Notes: a model not told the origin generated them from the sequence alone. Numbered from the stretch's first letter, positions 10,554 through 21,045 are shown. The stretch is 64,000 nt of DNA from Orientallactaga sibirica (GCA_036365145.1 JAEOAD010002279.1:988001-1052000), one strand, 5' to 3'. Program-made: numbers and translations.

Positions 10554-10773
10554 GGGCTGAAGAGATGGCTTAGTGGTTAACGTGTTGGCCTGTGAAGCCA
10601 AAGGACCCAGGTTCTATTCCCCAGGACCCACATAAGCCAGATGCACAAGGGGCACATGCATCTGGGGTTTGTTTGCAGTGGCTAGAGGCCCTGGCATGCC
10701 CATTCTCTCTCTGTCTTTCTCTCTTCTCTCTATCTCTCTGCTTGCAAATAAATAAATAATTTTTTTTAAAAAA
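10554..10773 (+). mobile_element. B2-S SINE
   Basis: Sense B2-S with (AAATA) tail. The target-duplication motif AAAGAGCAGTG is at 10537 before it but recurs only at 10878, about 100 bases past its tail. Confidence 0.93.
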
Positions 10774-10877
10774 GGTATGTGAAGATAGGCATTGCATGAT
10801 AATAATAAAAAAATTGTAAACACCAATGCCCAATGGTAGGAGAAAAGAGGTAAATGTTTTAAAAAACAAACCAACAA
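10774..10877 (+). mobile_element. candidate 3'-transduced flank of the SINE
   Basis: About 100 bases of non-SINE sequence between the SINE tail and the second target-duplication copy. It ends in a new A-rich stretch (AAAAAACAAACCAACAAAA). This is what read-through transcription past the SINE and insertion of the longer RNA would leave. Confidence 0.55.
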
Positions 10878-10888
10878 AAAGAGCAGTG

Positions 10889-11766
10889 GGGGCTTCTCTC
10901 TGCTGTCTATGAGTTTCCTGTTCTTGGGATTCTGACTTGGTTCCCAGTCCCAGATTCTAGCCTCTTGTAGTCATTTAACCTTCTAACCACTCTATGGGGA
11001 TGCTGAAATAGCAACAGAAAGACTCGTTAGGCAGGATTTGAACACCCGAAACCTGGCCACAGCAACTTCACTCTTAACCATTATGCCGTTTCCCTCCACA
11101 TGCTGGGCACTTCACATGCAGCATCTCACCTTGTCTTTCCAGCAGCGCCCTGATGCATGAATTGTTCTTACCTCATGCTATAAATGTGTATAAGACTTAG
11201 CACTTTTTTTTTATTTGTTAGCACGAAACATGTAACTATTAAATGACCCAAGTACAAATCAAACCTCTGATCTGCAGGCCTGAGGACTTTTCTACTAACT
11301 ACACCAATATTTCTAAAGACTGGCTCAGGCATCACCAGGCACATACAAGATCATTTTATGTGGCTTGTGGGCAAACATCTACACATTATTTTAGTGGTTG
11401 TGTAACTGTTTTAACTTGTACTGTGAACATGTGGCTAGATTCCTAACCCATTATTTTACTCATGTAAATGCTAGGGATTTTGCTGGTGTGAATTTCAGTG
11501 CTCTGAGGTGTTCTTTGAAAAGCTGTCATGTGAATGACAGGTTCATGGGCTCATAGAATAGGAGGAGGAGTTGTATAGACAAGGAAGTTGGGGACACTGT
11601 GAATTACATTCCTCTGCCTTCCTGTTAGGTGAAAATGACAGTGGCAGAAAGATACGCAAGCAAACCTGAATGACTGTAGCCGCACACCAGAAGTCAGGTT
11701 CATGTGCATGGTCTTTGAATTTGCCTGCCTGGAACTTACTTTATCCTATACAAAATGGAAAGCTTG
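10889..11766. other. single-copy DNA with MIR-like relics
   Basis: No exon found. Stretches near 11030-11090 (GATTTGAACACCCG, CTCTTAACCATTATGCC) and 11235-11310 (CAAATCAAACC) look like diverged antisense MIR. Confidence 0.4.
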
Positions 11767-11910
11767 GCCGGGAGTGGTGGTGCATGCCTTTAATCCCAGC
11801 ACTCGGAAGGCAGAGATGGGAGGATCGACACGAGTTGAGGCCAGCCTAAGACTACATAGTGAATTCCAGGTTAGCCTGGGCTAGAGTGAGACCCTACCTC
11901 AAGAAAAAAC
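11767..11910 (+). mobile_element. B1 SINE
   Basis: Sense B1, slightly diverged (GGCCGGGAGTGGTGGTGC). Its A-rich tail runs into the purine tract that follows, which probably grew from it. Confidence 0.9.
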
Positions 11911-11918
11911 AAATGAAC

Positions 11919-12297
11919 GAAGGAAAGAAAGAAAGAAAGAAAGAAAGGAAGGAAGAAAGAAAGAAAAGGGAGGAAGGAAGGAAGGAAAGAGGGAAAGAGA
12001 GGAAGGAAAGAAGGAAGGAAGGGAGAAAGAGAGGAAGGAAGGAAGGGGAAAAGACAGGAAGGAAGGAAGGAAGGGGAAAAGACAGGAAGGAAGGAAGGAA
12101 GGGAGGAAGGAAGGGGAAGAGAGGAAGAAAAAGAGGAAGGAAGGAAGGAAGAAAAGAAGGAAAGACAGAAGAAAGAAAGAAAGAAAGAAGGAAAGAAAGA
12201 AAGGAAAGGAGGAAAGAAAGAGGGAAAGAGAGGAAGGAAGAAAATAAGGAAGGAAGAGAAGGAGGGAGGGAGGGAGGAGGGGAAGGAAGGGGAAATG
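11919..12297 (+). repeat. GGAA/GAAA polypurine tract
   Basis: About 380 bases of almost pure A and G, with only scattered C or T (AAGACAGG, AAATAAGG). GAAA units give way to GGAA and then GGGA. It can be read as a lysine/arginine/glutamate-rich frame, a by-product of composition. Confidence 0.97.
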
Positions 12298-12455
12298 GAG
12301 AGCCTTCAGAATTTTTATGCCATCGTTTAATAATATTTATCCTTCAGACTCAATATGTGATTACCTTCCATCGGGATTTTATAACCGGCTGACATCAGCG
12401 GTAAACAATACCACCAATTTGTATTAGCAGACAATTCTCTACACATAACACTTTG
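12298..12455. other. single-copy DNA
   Basis: Nothing recognised. Confidence 0.4.
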
Positions 12456-12780
12456 ACTGTGATGGCTAACCTCGGGTTTTCAACTTGACAGGATTTCGAA
12501 TCACCATGGAAACAAAGCTCTTAGCCTGTCGGTGAGGAATTCCCGGTTAGCTGAATTGAGGTGGGAAAATGTAACTGTGGGCGGGAGGTCTGGGACTGTG
12601 TAGAAAGGGGAGAGCTAGCTGAGCGTTCTACTTCCTCCTGCTGATGTGGCAATGGGAACCAGCTTGCTGTTCCCACCACGATGAACACTCCACCCGCTGG
12701 AGCTATAAGCCGACATAAATGTTGTGCCTTCCGTAAACTGCTTCGGGTCAGGTGTTTTACCTCCTATCAGTGAGAAAGTA
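12456..12780 (+). mobile_element. DNA-transposon-like element (URR1/hAT-like?)
   Basis: Begins GTGATGGCTAACCTCGG, TTTTCAACTTGACAGG and ends GAGAAAGTAACTGG, the plan of a common non-autonomous rodent DNA element. Family uncertain. Confidence 0.45.
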
Positions 12781-12782
12781 AC

Positions 12783-12784
12783 TG

Positions 12785-12831
<47 letters not shown>
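12783..12831 (+). repeat. (CA)n microsatellite
   Basis: About 22 CA units next to the end of the preceding element. Confidence 0.97.
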
Positions 12832-12832
<1 letters not shown>

Positions 12833-12837
12833 CTATA

Positions 12838-13067
12838 CGGGCTGGAGAGACGGCTCAGCGGCGAAGGTGCTCGCCCACAAAGCCTAAGGACCTAGGTTCG
12901 ATTCCCCAGGACCCACATAAGCCAGATGCACATGGTGGCACATGCATCTGGAGTTCATTTCCAGTGGCTAGAGGCCCTGCCATGCCCATTCTCACTCTCT
13001 CTCTCTCTCTCTGCCTCTCCCTCTCCCCCTCTGTCTCTAATAAATAAATAAATAAATTTTTTAAAAA
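12838..13067 (+). mobile_element. B2-S SINE
   Basis: Sense B2-S. AGCTATA occurs before it (12831), after it (13071) and again after the next B1 (13242), showing two successive insertions at one target. Confidence 0.93.
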
Positions 13068-13077
13068 ATCAGCTATA

Positions 13078-13238
13078 GCCGGGCGTGGTGGCACACGCCT
13101 TTAATCCCAGCACTCGGGAGGCAGAGGTAGGAGGATCGCCGTGAGTTCGAGGCCACCCTGAGACTACATAGCTAATTCCAGGTCAGCCTGGACAAGAGTG
13201 AGACCCTACCTTGAAAAACAAAAAAAAAAAAAAAAAAA
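13078..13238 (+). mobile_element. B1 SINE
   Basis: Complete sense B1 with poly-A, flanked by a perfect 10-base target duplication ATCAGCTATA (13068-13077 and 13239-13248). Confidence 0.96.
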
Positions 13239-13248
13239 ATCAGCTATA

Positions 13249-13955
13249 AAACGTGTGTGGTGATGATGTGGGCTGTACATGCATGGCAGATCAGACCTCT
13301 GTGTCAATAAGTTTCTGTGCATTTTACAAATTAGGACATTATCCTATTTTTTTTTTCAAAAAGTTATTTCTAACTTCTGAAGGTGGTCATCTTGCATCCC
13401 TCTCTATTTGGAATCATAAAACGAATTGAACAATTCATTGAACTTCATGGATTTAGAAAATCGATACTTGCCTCCTATTATGGATAGGGTAGGAAACACA
13501 TGGAAGAAATTACCCAATACCAAAATAAGCCAGGCAAAATAAATAATTCAGCACGCTGTCTGGCGATCTAGTCAAGTTTTGAACTTGAGCGATTACAGGT
13601 TCTTAAGTCTAAAGAATGGAAGAAATGTGTTCCCTGCTGCCAGCGTGTGGACTTAAGACCCGCATATCAAAGACAGCAGCTCCTGCCACGTAACGCTCCT
13701 CTACCTCTGGCTGATGGAGCTGCACTCAGAGTGTGCCGTGAATTCACAGAATGTCAGCTTGGAACAATTAGAAATTTCCAAATGGGGAACCTGAGGGCCA
13801 GCCGCATGCATTGACGTCTCCACGTTACACGGCCAGTGAATACGAGAAGTGACGCACGGCCTTTAAACGCCTTGTCCACTTCTCAGTTTACGTTCATCAT
13901 CGCTTCTGTTTTTTATACCCTCCTATGTGCAAAAGAGTTGTAGGACTTGAAATTG
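13249..13955. other. single-copy DNA with a MIR-like relic
   Basis: No exon found. About 13765-13860 (AAATGGGGAACCTGAGGG, ACACGGCCAGTGAATACG) resembles an antisense MIR. Confidence 0.4.
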
Positions 13956-13959
13956 GGAC

Positions 13960-14160
13960 TGCAGAGAGAGAGGCACAGAAAGAGAGAGAGAGAGAGTGTG
14001 TGTGGGAACGGGCACGCCAGGGCCTCTAGCCACTGCAAACGAACACCGGATACTTGCACCACCTTCTGGATCTGGATTTACATGGGTGCTGGGGAATTGA
14101 ACACCTGGGTCCTTTGGCTTTGCAGGCAAGCACCTTAACCACTAAGCCATCTCTCCATCC
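13960..14160 (-). mobile_element. B2-S SINE
   Basis: Antisense B2-S, complete to CATCTCTCCATCCC. A partial antisense B2 tail is attached on its right. Confidence 0.9.
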
Positions 14161-14181
14161 CTTTTTTATTTTTTAAACATT

Positions 14182-14232
<51 letters not shown>

Positions 14233-14277
14233 TTTGAGAGATTGAGGGACACAGAAAGAGAGAGAGAATGAGAATGG
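14161..14277 (-). mobile_element. 5'-truncated B2 SINE with (TTTA)n
   Basis: About 15 TTTA units (14178-14236), then TTTGAGAGA and a GA-rich stretch, stopping before the tRNA-like part. Confidence 0.8.
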
Positions 14278-14306
14278 GGACTGTAGTATTCTAAATAACA
14301 AAAGGC

Positions 14307-14546
14307 GGGCTGGAGACATGGCTTAGCGGTTAAGGCGCCTGCCTCCTAAGCCCAAGAACCCGGTTCCAATCTCCAGGTCCCATGTTTAGCCAGATGCAAA
14401 GTGACGCAAGGGCGCAATGCCACACTTGCCCACAAGGGGGCGCATGCGTCTGGATTTCGTTCACAGCAGCTGAGACACTGCTGGCACGCCCATCTCTATC
14501 TGTCTTCCTCTCCCTCTCTGTGTGTCTCTCCAAAAAAAAAAAAAAA
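14307..14546 (+). mobile_element. B2-L SINE
   Basis: Sense B2-L with AGTGACGCAAGGGCGCAATG and poly-A. AAAGGC on both sides (14301 and 14544) is a probable short target duplication. Confidence 0.93.
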
Positions 14547-15039
14547 GGCATGCATTCTGTTCAGGGGCTCTGCAGCCCCCCATGTCCTACCTAAGGGGGC
14601 GGCAGTTGAAGGAACTGTTTCTGGGCCAAGCTAAAGATCGAACAGGATGGAGGCCCAGACATGACCTACACGCCTCAGCGAGCCATCAGCAAGTCTGGGT
14701 TCCCGACGCAAGGGGGTAACTGGAGAAGATTATGACGTTCCAAAGACGGCTCGGCTCCTCAAAGTCGCGGCCGCCTCCGCTCTGATGCCAGCTCATCGTG
14801 ACTCCAGGCAGGCAGAGACGCTGTAACCATTGGAACCTGGGTCACAGCTCCTCAAGCTGCAAGGACAAAAATTGCAAGAGGAGAATTAAAAAAAAAAATG
14901 ACCACACTCCTTTTGTCCTGCGGCTGTTTCCCCACTGGGTTCTTTCTTGCAATGGTCATGTCACAGTGTGACACAGAGAACAAGGGAAATGCATCAAGGA
15001 GGTGGGGCGGCAGCCTTTGATCATTCATCTTTCTTTTGT
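14547..15039. other. single-copy DNA with a small CpG cluster
   Basis: No exon recognised. About 14745-14785 is dense in CpG and contains GCGGCCGC; it is too short to be a CpG island by itself. Confidence 0.45.
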
Positions 15040-15267
15040 AAATTTTTTGTAAATTTTATTTATGAGAGAGAGAGAGAGAATTGGTGTGCCAGGGCCTCCA
15101 GCCAACTGCAATCAAACTCTAGGTGCACACACCATCCTGTGCATAGACGTGACCCTGTGCACATGCATCATCTTTTGCCTCTGGCTTACGTGGATAGTGC
15201 AGAATGGAACCTGGGTCCTTAGGCTTCTCACGCAAGTGCCTTAACCACTAGGCCACCTCTCCAGTCC
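15040..15267 (-). mobile_element. B2-S SINE with internal insertion
   Basis: Antisense B2-S. About 30 extra bases near 15140-15175 repeat a GTGCAT motif, consistent with a small internal duplication. Confidence 0.88.
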
Positions 15268-15304
15268 TTTTCATCTTTCTAGCACAGTGTTGTGAAATGG
15301 TGTG

Positions 15305-15402
15305 CCCAGCCCTAGGTGTGCACCAGGCGCCGTACCAAGTGACTTATGCACATTGTGATGACTCTCCCACATAGTCTATGGGTAGATGCCCCATCACTGT
15401 TT
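15305..15402 (-). mobile_element. MIR/L2-like relic, left part
   Basis: Antisense-looking ancient SINE (CACCAGGCGCCGTACC, then GGTAGATGCCCCATCACTG). It seems to continue at 16403, with TCACTGTTT at both edges of the L1-plus-SINE block between. Confidence 0.5.
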
Positions 15403-16202
15403 TTTTTTTAAGATTTTACATTTATTTATTTTTTTTCCAGTTAATAATTTTCATTAAGTTTAATACGGGAAAAATGAATTACATTGTTCAAAAGGGTTGC
15501 TTCAATGGTATTGTACTTCTTTTTTTTAACTTTTAAATTTATTTATTTATTTTTTAATTTTATTTATTCTTATGTATATTATTCTGGTTTTACATTCATA
15601 GTGGTGACTCCCTGTCCCCCCTCTCCCATAGGGCCCCTTATCAATGGGGAATGTGAGTCATGCATTGTGGGGGTAATCAAGAGTTATGGGGGATAGGCCA
15701 AGTCTCTGTGCATAATGCCCCAACTTGTGGCTCTAACATTCTTTCCGCCCCCTCTTCTGCAAATTTCCCTGAGCCACATTGGGGTCATTTTAGCTCTACT
15801 TCAGTGATGAGGTTTTGGGAGCCTCTGTGTCTCTGGATTCCTGGCTTAGTGGGAGTTAGATGTTCTCTGTGTTTATCTCCTTCAACCTTTTTCTGGTGTT
15901 GTGATCCCCAAGAGCGCTGAACTCTTGCCCTTCCCCTGCATTACTCTATGGTTTCAGCTGGAGCCCTGGTGAGGTGTGATTGGCTGATCCTCCCTTCAGG
16001 TTTGTTGTTCATCTGAAAAAAATAAGCAAATTCTCCAACGGAGAGAGAAGTTAGTACTAGATATATGGGATGGCCATAGATATCTTGGAGGGAATTTTAT
16101 ATGGGTAGGCCCTCTTCTAGCCCACATTTGATGGTATCTTGGTTGGAGACTGTGCTCACTTTTTGTACATGGTTTTGACTTATTTCCCAGTTCCAGCAAT
16201 GA
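15403..16202 (-). mobile_element. L1 3' end (3' UTR)
   Basis: Antisense L1 3' UTR of another subfamily; on the minus strand it runs AATTTGCAGAAGAGGGGGCG and on to an AT-rich tail at 15403-15560. TCACTGTTT at 15394 and 16403 flanks this L1 together with the next SINE. Confidence 0.85.
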
Positions 16203-16386
16203 GTTCCATTCTATTTATTTATTAGAGAGAGAGAGAATGGGCACATCAGGGCCTCCAGCCACTGCAAACGAACTCCAGACGCGTGTGCCACCATTTGCAT
16301 CTGGCTTACATGGGACCTGGAAAATCGAACCAGGGTCCTTAGGCTTCGCAGACATGCGCCTTCACCGCTAAGCCATCTCTCCAGCT
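16203..16386 (-). mobile_element. B2-S SINE
   Basis: Antisense B2-S with a short tail, inserted at the 5' end of the L1 fragment. Confidence 0.9.
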
Positions 16387-16402
16387 GCCGCTCCCCCCCC
16401 CG

Positions 16403-16505
16403 TCACTGTTTAACAGATGAGAAAAGTATAACATGGAAAAGTTACCACAGTAGAAGAACTCAACCTAGTTAGAGCCCTTGTCCTAAATGGCTACGCCGTT
16501 TTTCT
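16403..16505 (-). mobile_element. MIR/L2-like relic, right part
   Basis: TTTAACAGATGAGAAAAG followed by GTTACC is the usual antisense MIR signature; continuation of 15305-15402. Confidence 0.5.
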
Positions 16506-16788
16506 GGTGAAGAATTATCCATGCTTGCCTATTCAGATCTGTTTGTCACCCCCGTCATCAGGGTTCTGGACCGTCAGGTTTGTAGACTGCGTTGACAGAA
16601 CTCTTGCCTTCTGGCAGCTGGCTGGGTTTGTCCCCTGATGGGTACCTGCTGGGCATCAGGTGGAAGATGTGGAAGATTAGCTGATCAGGGCAGGACAAGA
16701 GATTTCCTGCTTCCTTCCTGCCAAAGGCACAGCCTCTTCTGCCTCAGGTCCTATTAAAATTAAAAAAAAAAAAAAAAAAAAAAAAAGA

Positions 16789-16985
16789 AGCTGGGCGTGA
16801 TGGCGCACGCCTTCAATCTCAGCACTGGGGAGGCAGAGGTAGGAGGATCGCCATGAGTTTGAGGCCAGCCTGAGACTATGTAGTGAATTCCAGGTCAGCC
16901 TGGGCTAGAGTGAGACCCTACCTCAAAAAACAAACAAACAAACAAACAAAAAAACAAAAAAACAGAACAACAACAACAACAAAAC
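16789..16985 (+). mobile_element. B1 SINE
   Basis: Sense B1 preceded by a 33-base A-rich tract (16756-16786), itself perhaps the tail of a lost element. Tail of CAAA and CAACAA units. Confidence 0.92.
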
Positions 16986-16994
16986 TCCTATCTC

Positions 16995-17180
16995 AGCTGG
17001 GCATGGTGGCGCACGCCTTTAATCCCAGCACTCGGGAGGCAGAAGTAGGAGGATCCAGTGAGTTCGAGGCCACCCTGAGACTACATAGTTATTTCCAGGT
17101 CAGCCTGGACCAGAGTGAAACCCTACCTCGAAAAACCAAAAAACAAACAAACAAACAAACAAAAAACAACAACAAAAAAA
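16995..17180 (+). mobile_element. B1 SINE
   Basis: Sense B1 between two copies of ACTCCTATCTCA (about 16984 and 17181), a 12-base target duplication. Confidence 0.94.
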
Positions 17181-17193
17181 ACTCCTATCTCAA

Positions 17194-17427
17194 GGCTGGA
17201 GAGATGTCTTGGCGGTGAAGGTGTTTGCCTGTGAAGCCTAAGGACCCTGGTTTGATTCCCCAGGACCCACATGAGCCAGACACACAAGTGGGCACATGTG
17301 TCTGGAGTTCGTTGGCAGTGGCTGGAGGCCCTAACACACACATTCTCACTCTCTGCCTCTGTCTGTCTGTCTGTCTGTCTGTCTCTCCTTTTTGCCCTAG
17401 TAAATTCATAAAATAAAAATATTTTCA
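17194..17427 (+). mobile_element. B2-S SINE
   Basis: Sense B2-S with (GTCT)n. It sits directly after the second ACTCCTATCTCA; CCTATCTCA is seen again at about 17616, to the right of the next B1. Confidence 0.93.
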
Positions 17428-17430
17428 TTA

Positions 17431-17600
17431 GCTGGGCATGGTGGCACACACCTTTAATCCCAGCACTTGGGAGGCAGAGGTAGGAGGATCACTGTGAGTT
17501 CGAGGCCACCCTGAGACTACATAGTTAATTCCAGGTCAGCCTGGGCCAGAGTGAGACCCTACCTAGAAAAACCAAATATATATATGTATGTATATATATT
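17431..17600 (+). mobile_element. B1 SINE
   Basis: Sense B1 with an AT-rich (TATG/TATA) tail. TTTTCATTA lies at 17422 and about 17603 as target duplication, the left copy being in the tail of the preceding SINE. Confidence 0.93.
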
Positions 17601-17695
17601 TTTTTTCATTAGAAGCCCTATCTCATGACTACAGCCACAGAGCTGGCTGTCGAAGCTGCTCCTTTCCCTAACACCAAGGCTTAGAGATGACAAGG

Positions 17696-18092
17696 TGTGG
17701 TAGTTTGAATATATGTCCCCCAATATATTCAGTGTTTTATTAGTTTATAGTTTGCATCTGCAATCACCTTGCTAGAGGCAATGTCACTGGGGGCTGGTCT
17801 TAAGGTGTGGTGGTGGGTTTGAGATTCCATTGTAAAGACATGCAAATGTGCCTAGCAGGAGTTCCTGAAGTGTGCTGTGTGACCTTTTGGGCAGTTTTTT
17901 GTTTTGCTCTGTGTGCTGTGGTGGCTGGTTGGTTTCTCTCTCTCTCTGCTTGGCCCTGTGGAGAGCAGGCCGCTTCTCTTGCCATTATGGAACTTCCCCT
18001 GGATCTGTAAGCTTCAATAAATAATATCCCTTCCTCCATAACTGTGCCTGGTCTGGAAGTTCATCTCAGCGAACCTGAAGCTGTCTGCTACA
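17696..18092 (+). mobile_element. MaLR-type solo LTR
   Basis: Complete 397-base LTR beginning TGTGGTAGTTTG and ending GTCTGCTACA, with AATAAATAATATCCC near its 3' end as polyadenylation region. CAAGG is on both sides (17691-17695 and 18093-18097), a perfect 5-base target duplication. It differs at roughly 3-4% of positions from the LTR of the provirus at 52810. A solo LTR arises by recombination between the two LTRs of a provirus. Confidence 0.92.
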
Positions 18093-18297
18093 CAAGGGCT
18101 CCCTGCTGTCATGTGTCCTGGCATACTTCATTCATACCCCTCTAGATTGCTAAACCCTCACCACACATATGTGAACTGCCTCTCCACTGACTTCCACTCA
18201 CAACTCATTTCTGCTTGTTTCTTGCTGTTCTGTGAACTCACGTACCTGCCTATAGCAGTGCAGTTTGTACAAGGGGGCACACTTAATAAGGAACATA

Positions 18298-18562
18298 GGG
18301 CTGGAGAGATGGCTTAGGGGTTAAGGCGCCTGCCTGCTAAGCCTAAGAACCCGGTTCCAATCTCCAGGTCCCACATTTAGCCAGATGCAGTGACGCAAGG
18401 GCGCAATGCCGCACTTGACCACAAGGGGGCGCACGCATCTGGATTTCATTCACAGCAGCTGAGAGACTGCTGGAGCGCCCATCTCTATGTCCTCCTCTCC
18501 CTCTCTCTCTGTCTGTCTCTCTCTGTGTCTCTCCAAAAAATAAAAAGTAAAAAAATAAATTT
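18298..18562 (+). mobile_element. B2-L SINE
   Basis: Sense B2-L flanked by the perfect 14-base target duplication TAATAAGGAACATA (18284-18297 and 18563-18576). Confidence 0.96.
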
Positions 18563-18777
18563 TAATAAGGAACATATTGGGGAGAGAAAAGAATGATAAG
18601 GAATGGGGGGAAAGGGGTAGAAGAAAGGAGAGAGGGATTGTAACATGGAGAGGCAGGGAGAAGGAAAGCAAAGTCTCTATTAATTGTGTTACAACGCCTC
18701 ACCTTCCCTGGTTAGGAATATTCCTACAGAAAATAACAAGATGGAACATGGAACTCGAGTGTGCTATTTCCTTTTCT

Positions 18778-18793
18778 GGTTTTTAAAAAACAT

Positions 18794-18828
<35 letters not shown>

Positions 18829-19021
18829 TTTGAGAGAGAGGAAGGAAGAGGCAGATAGAGAGAAAGAGAGAATGGGTGCATTAGGGCCTCCAGCCACTGC
18901 AAATGAACTCCAGATGCATGTGCCCCTTTGTGCATCTGGCTTACGTGGGTCCTGGGGAATTGAACCGGGATCCTTAGGCTTCACAGGCAAATACCTTAAC
19001 CACTAAGCCATTGGCTCAGCC
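18778..19021 (-). mobile_element. B2-S SINE with (TTTA)n
   Basis: Antisense B2-S flanked by the 14-base target duplication CTATTTCCTTTTCT (18764-18777 and 19022-19035). The SINE end reads ATTGGCTCAGCC instead of ATCTCTCCAGCC. Confidence 0.95.
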
Positions 19022-19120
19022 CTATTTCCTTTTCTTTGGCAGCACTGTGATCAAACCAAGGGCCTTGCTCATAATAAGCAAGTTGACCATTGCCACTGCA
19101 GGTCTGGCCCTTGATTTATC

Positions 19121-19214
19121 TGAGACAAGGTTCTCACTGTGTAGTTCAGGGTGGCCTCAAACTCACAATCCTGTCTCAAATACTGGGATTGCAGGCGGGT
19201 ACCACTCTGCCAGG
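19121..19214 (-). mobile_element. old B1 SINE
   Basis: Antisense, strongly diverged B1 (AGTTCAGGGTGGCCTCAAAC, TACTGGGATTGCAGG). Confidence 0.8.
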
Positions 19215-20320
19215 GTTGTTATTCATTTTTATGCATTGGTTATTCCTATTTCATAGGTCATAAAACTGATCTGAAAGAGAATCATTGGTCTACACTCACT
19301 TGTCATTTGACTAGGTACCTGATCGGGCCAGAAAGCCTAGTTCTGTACCCAGCCCACTTTCCTATCACAATCCAGTTTCTGACCCAGAGATGCCTCCCTC
19401 CCTACAGTAATCCAGACATTAAGGAAGCGAGCCCTGCCTTGGATAGGGGGGCTGCCTTTCTTTCCACAGTGGCTCAGTCACAGTGGGGGTTGGATTTAGC
19501 CTTCTTGGCCATTCTCACTGACCCTTCCTCTTTCTCCCCCCAAACACCAATCTTCTGGCTCCCCCAAACACCAATCTTCACTTCACCACTGGAGGGGAGA
19601 AGAAAAATGACCCCAGTGTTGAAAAATACATTGTCGTGTGTGAGGTGCCTTTCTGCTCCGTCTTCCAAGACAGCACCAGAACCATTTTTATAAGGCAGCA
19701 TCAGGCAATCAATGTAGGAGAGTGCTAATGTACTTTCTGACCGTCTACTCTGAAAAATGTAGGTCTTTTTTTTTCCCCCCTCAAACTTAGATATTGATAT
19801 TTGTACAGATGGGTGGCATTTGAATGTATCACCATGAAATCCCTGGAGGAACTTGAAGGTCCCTCTGAGAAATGTTTATTTGAGAACCAAAAAGGCCATC
19901 ATTTCTCCACATGCCGTTGATTTTCGTTCTCCTAGAAATGCATTTATCCTGGGCCAGACAGTGCCTTTAAGGTAGACTGGAAATACCAGTTAAGAAGCCA
20001 CATTTTTTCCCCCTTGACAGGAGGAAAAATTATTATGATGTCTCTGAATACTTAACTTTCCAAACAACTGGCCAGAAAATGGACCAAGCGTGCAACTGTG
20101 GGTGGGTGTGAGCAAAGTTCTAAGAGATGAGACGGAGTGGGTTTATTGGGGGTGGGGGTAGCTAAACAAAACAGTTGTTCATTTTCTATAGACGTCATGA
20201 GACTGGGAATTTTCTCACCAAAGAAAGAAACAAGGGAACTGAAAGGGAATGAGAGCACACGTACTCCAAAGGTGTGTGTTCACTCTTCTGTCTCTTCCAC
20301 TCAAAAATACATTTCTTACA
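19215..20320. other. single-copy DNA
   Basis: No exon or clear repeat. A short direct duplication of CCCCCAAACACCAATCTTC occurs near 19541 and 19562. An open frame of 180 codons that starts inside the old B1 crosses part of it and has no recognisable domain. 19700-20010 is AT-rich and free of young repeats. Confidence 0.5.
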
Positions 20321-20474
20321 AGCCAGGTGTGGTGGCACACACCTTTAATGCCAGCACTCAGGAGGCAGAGGTAGGAGGATTGCCATGAGTTCGAGGCCAC
20401 CCTGAGACTACATAGTTAATTCCAGGTCAGCCTGGGCCAGAGTGAGACCCTACCTCAAAAAACCGAAAAAAAAA
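20321..20474 (+). mobile_element. B1 SINE
   Basis: Sense B1 (CCAGGTGTGGTGGCACACAC), tail running into (TA)n. Confidence 0.92.
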
Positions 20475-20499
20475 TAAATATATATATATATGACAGAGA

Positions 20500-20705
20500 G
20501 ATATTTATTTATTTATTTATTTATTTATTTATGAGAGAGAAAGTGGGAGAAAGAGAGAGAAGGGTGCACCAGGGCCTCTAGTCACTGCAAATGAATTCCA
20601 GATGTATGCGCCTCCTTGTGCATCTGGCTTACATGGGTCCTGGGGATTTGAACCTGGGTCCTTTGGCTTTGCAGGCAAGCGACTTATCTTACTTGTTTTT
20701 CCATC
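20500..20705 (-). mobile_element. B2-S SINE, degraded head
   Basis: Antisense B2-S with (TTTA)n. The tRNA-like head is diverged past GGCAAGCGACTTA. Confidence 0.85.
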
Positions 20706-20820
20706 CTAGCTGCTAGTATACTACCTCACAGGTAGTCATTGCTCACTGACTGAGTGCTGAGGGATTGATAGCTTATAACCCCTTCTTCGAGTTTCCATCC
20801 TGTCTTCAAGAATTCTACCG

Positions 20821-21044
20821 AGGGCTTGGAGATATGGTTTAGCGGTTAAGGTGCTTGCCTGCAAAGCCAAAGGATCCGGGTTGGACTCTCCAGGACCCAC
20901 GTAAGCCAGATGCACAAGGGGGTGCATGCATCTGGACTTAGTTTGCAGTGCGTGGAGGCCCTGGGGCGCCCATTCACTCTCTCTTTCTCTCTCTCTCTCT
21001 CTTTCCCTCTTTCTCTCTCTCAAATAAATAAATAAATGAAATAT
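20821..21044 (+). mobile_element. B2-S SINE
   Basis: Sense B2-S with (CT)n and AAATAAATAAAT tail, back to back with the next antisense SINE (tail to tail). Confidence 0.92.
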
Positions 21045-21045
21045 A

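Noticed and set aside
11859..12392. 177-codon frame rich in K, R and E
   Set aside because: Purely the purine tract read as codons; begins inside a B1.
19151..19693. 180-codon open frame
   Set aside because: Starts in an antisense B1 and continues in unremarkable DNA; no domain and no splice-site context seen.
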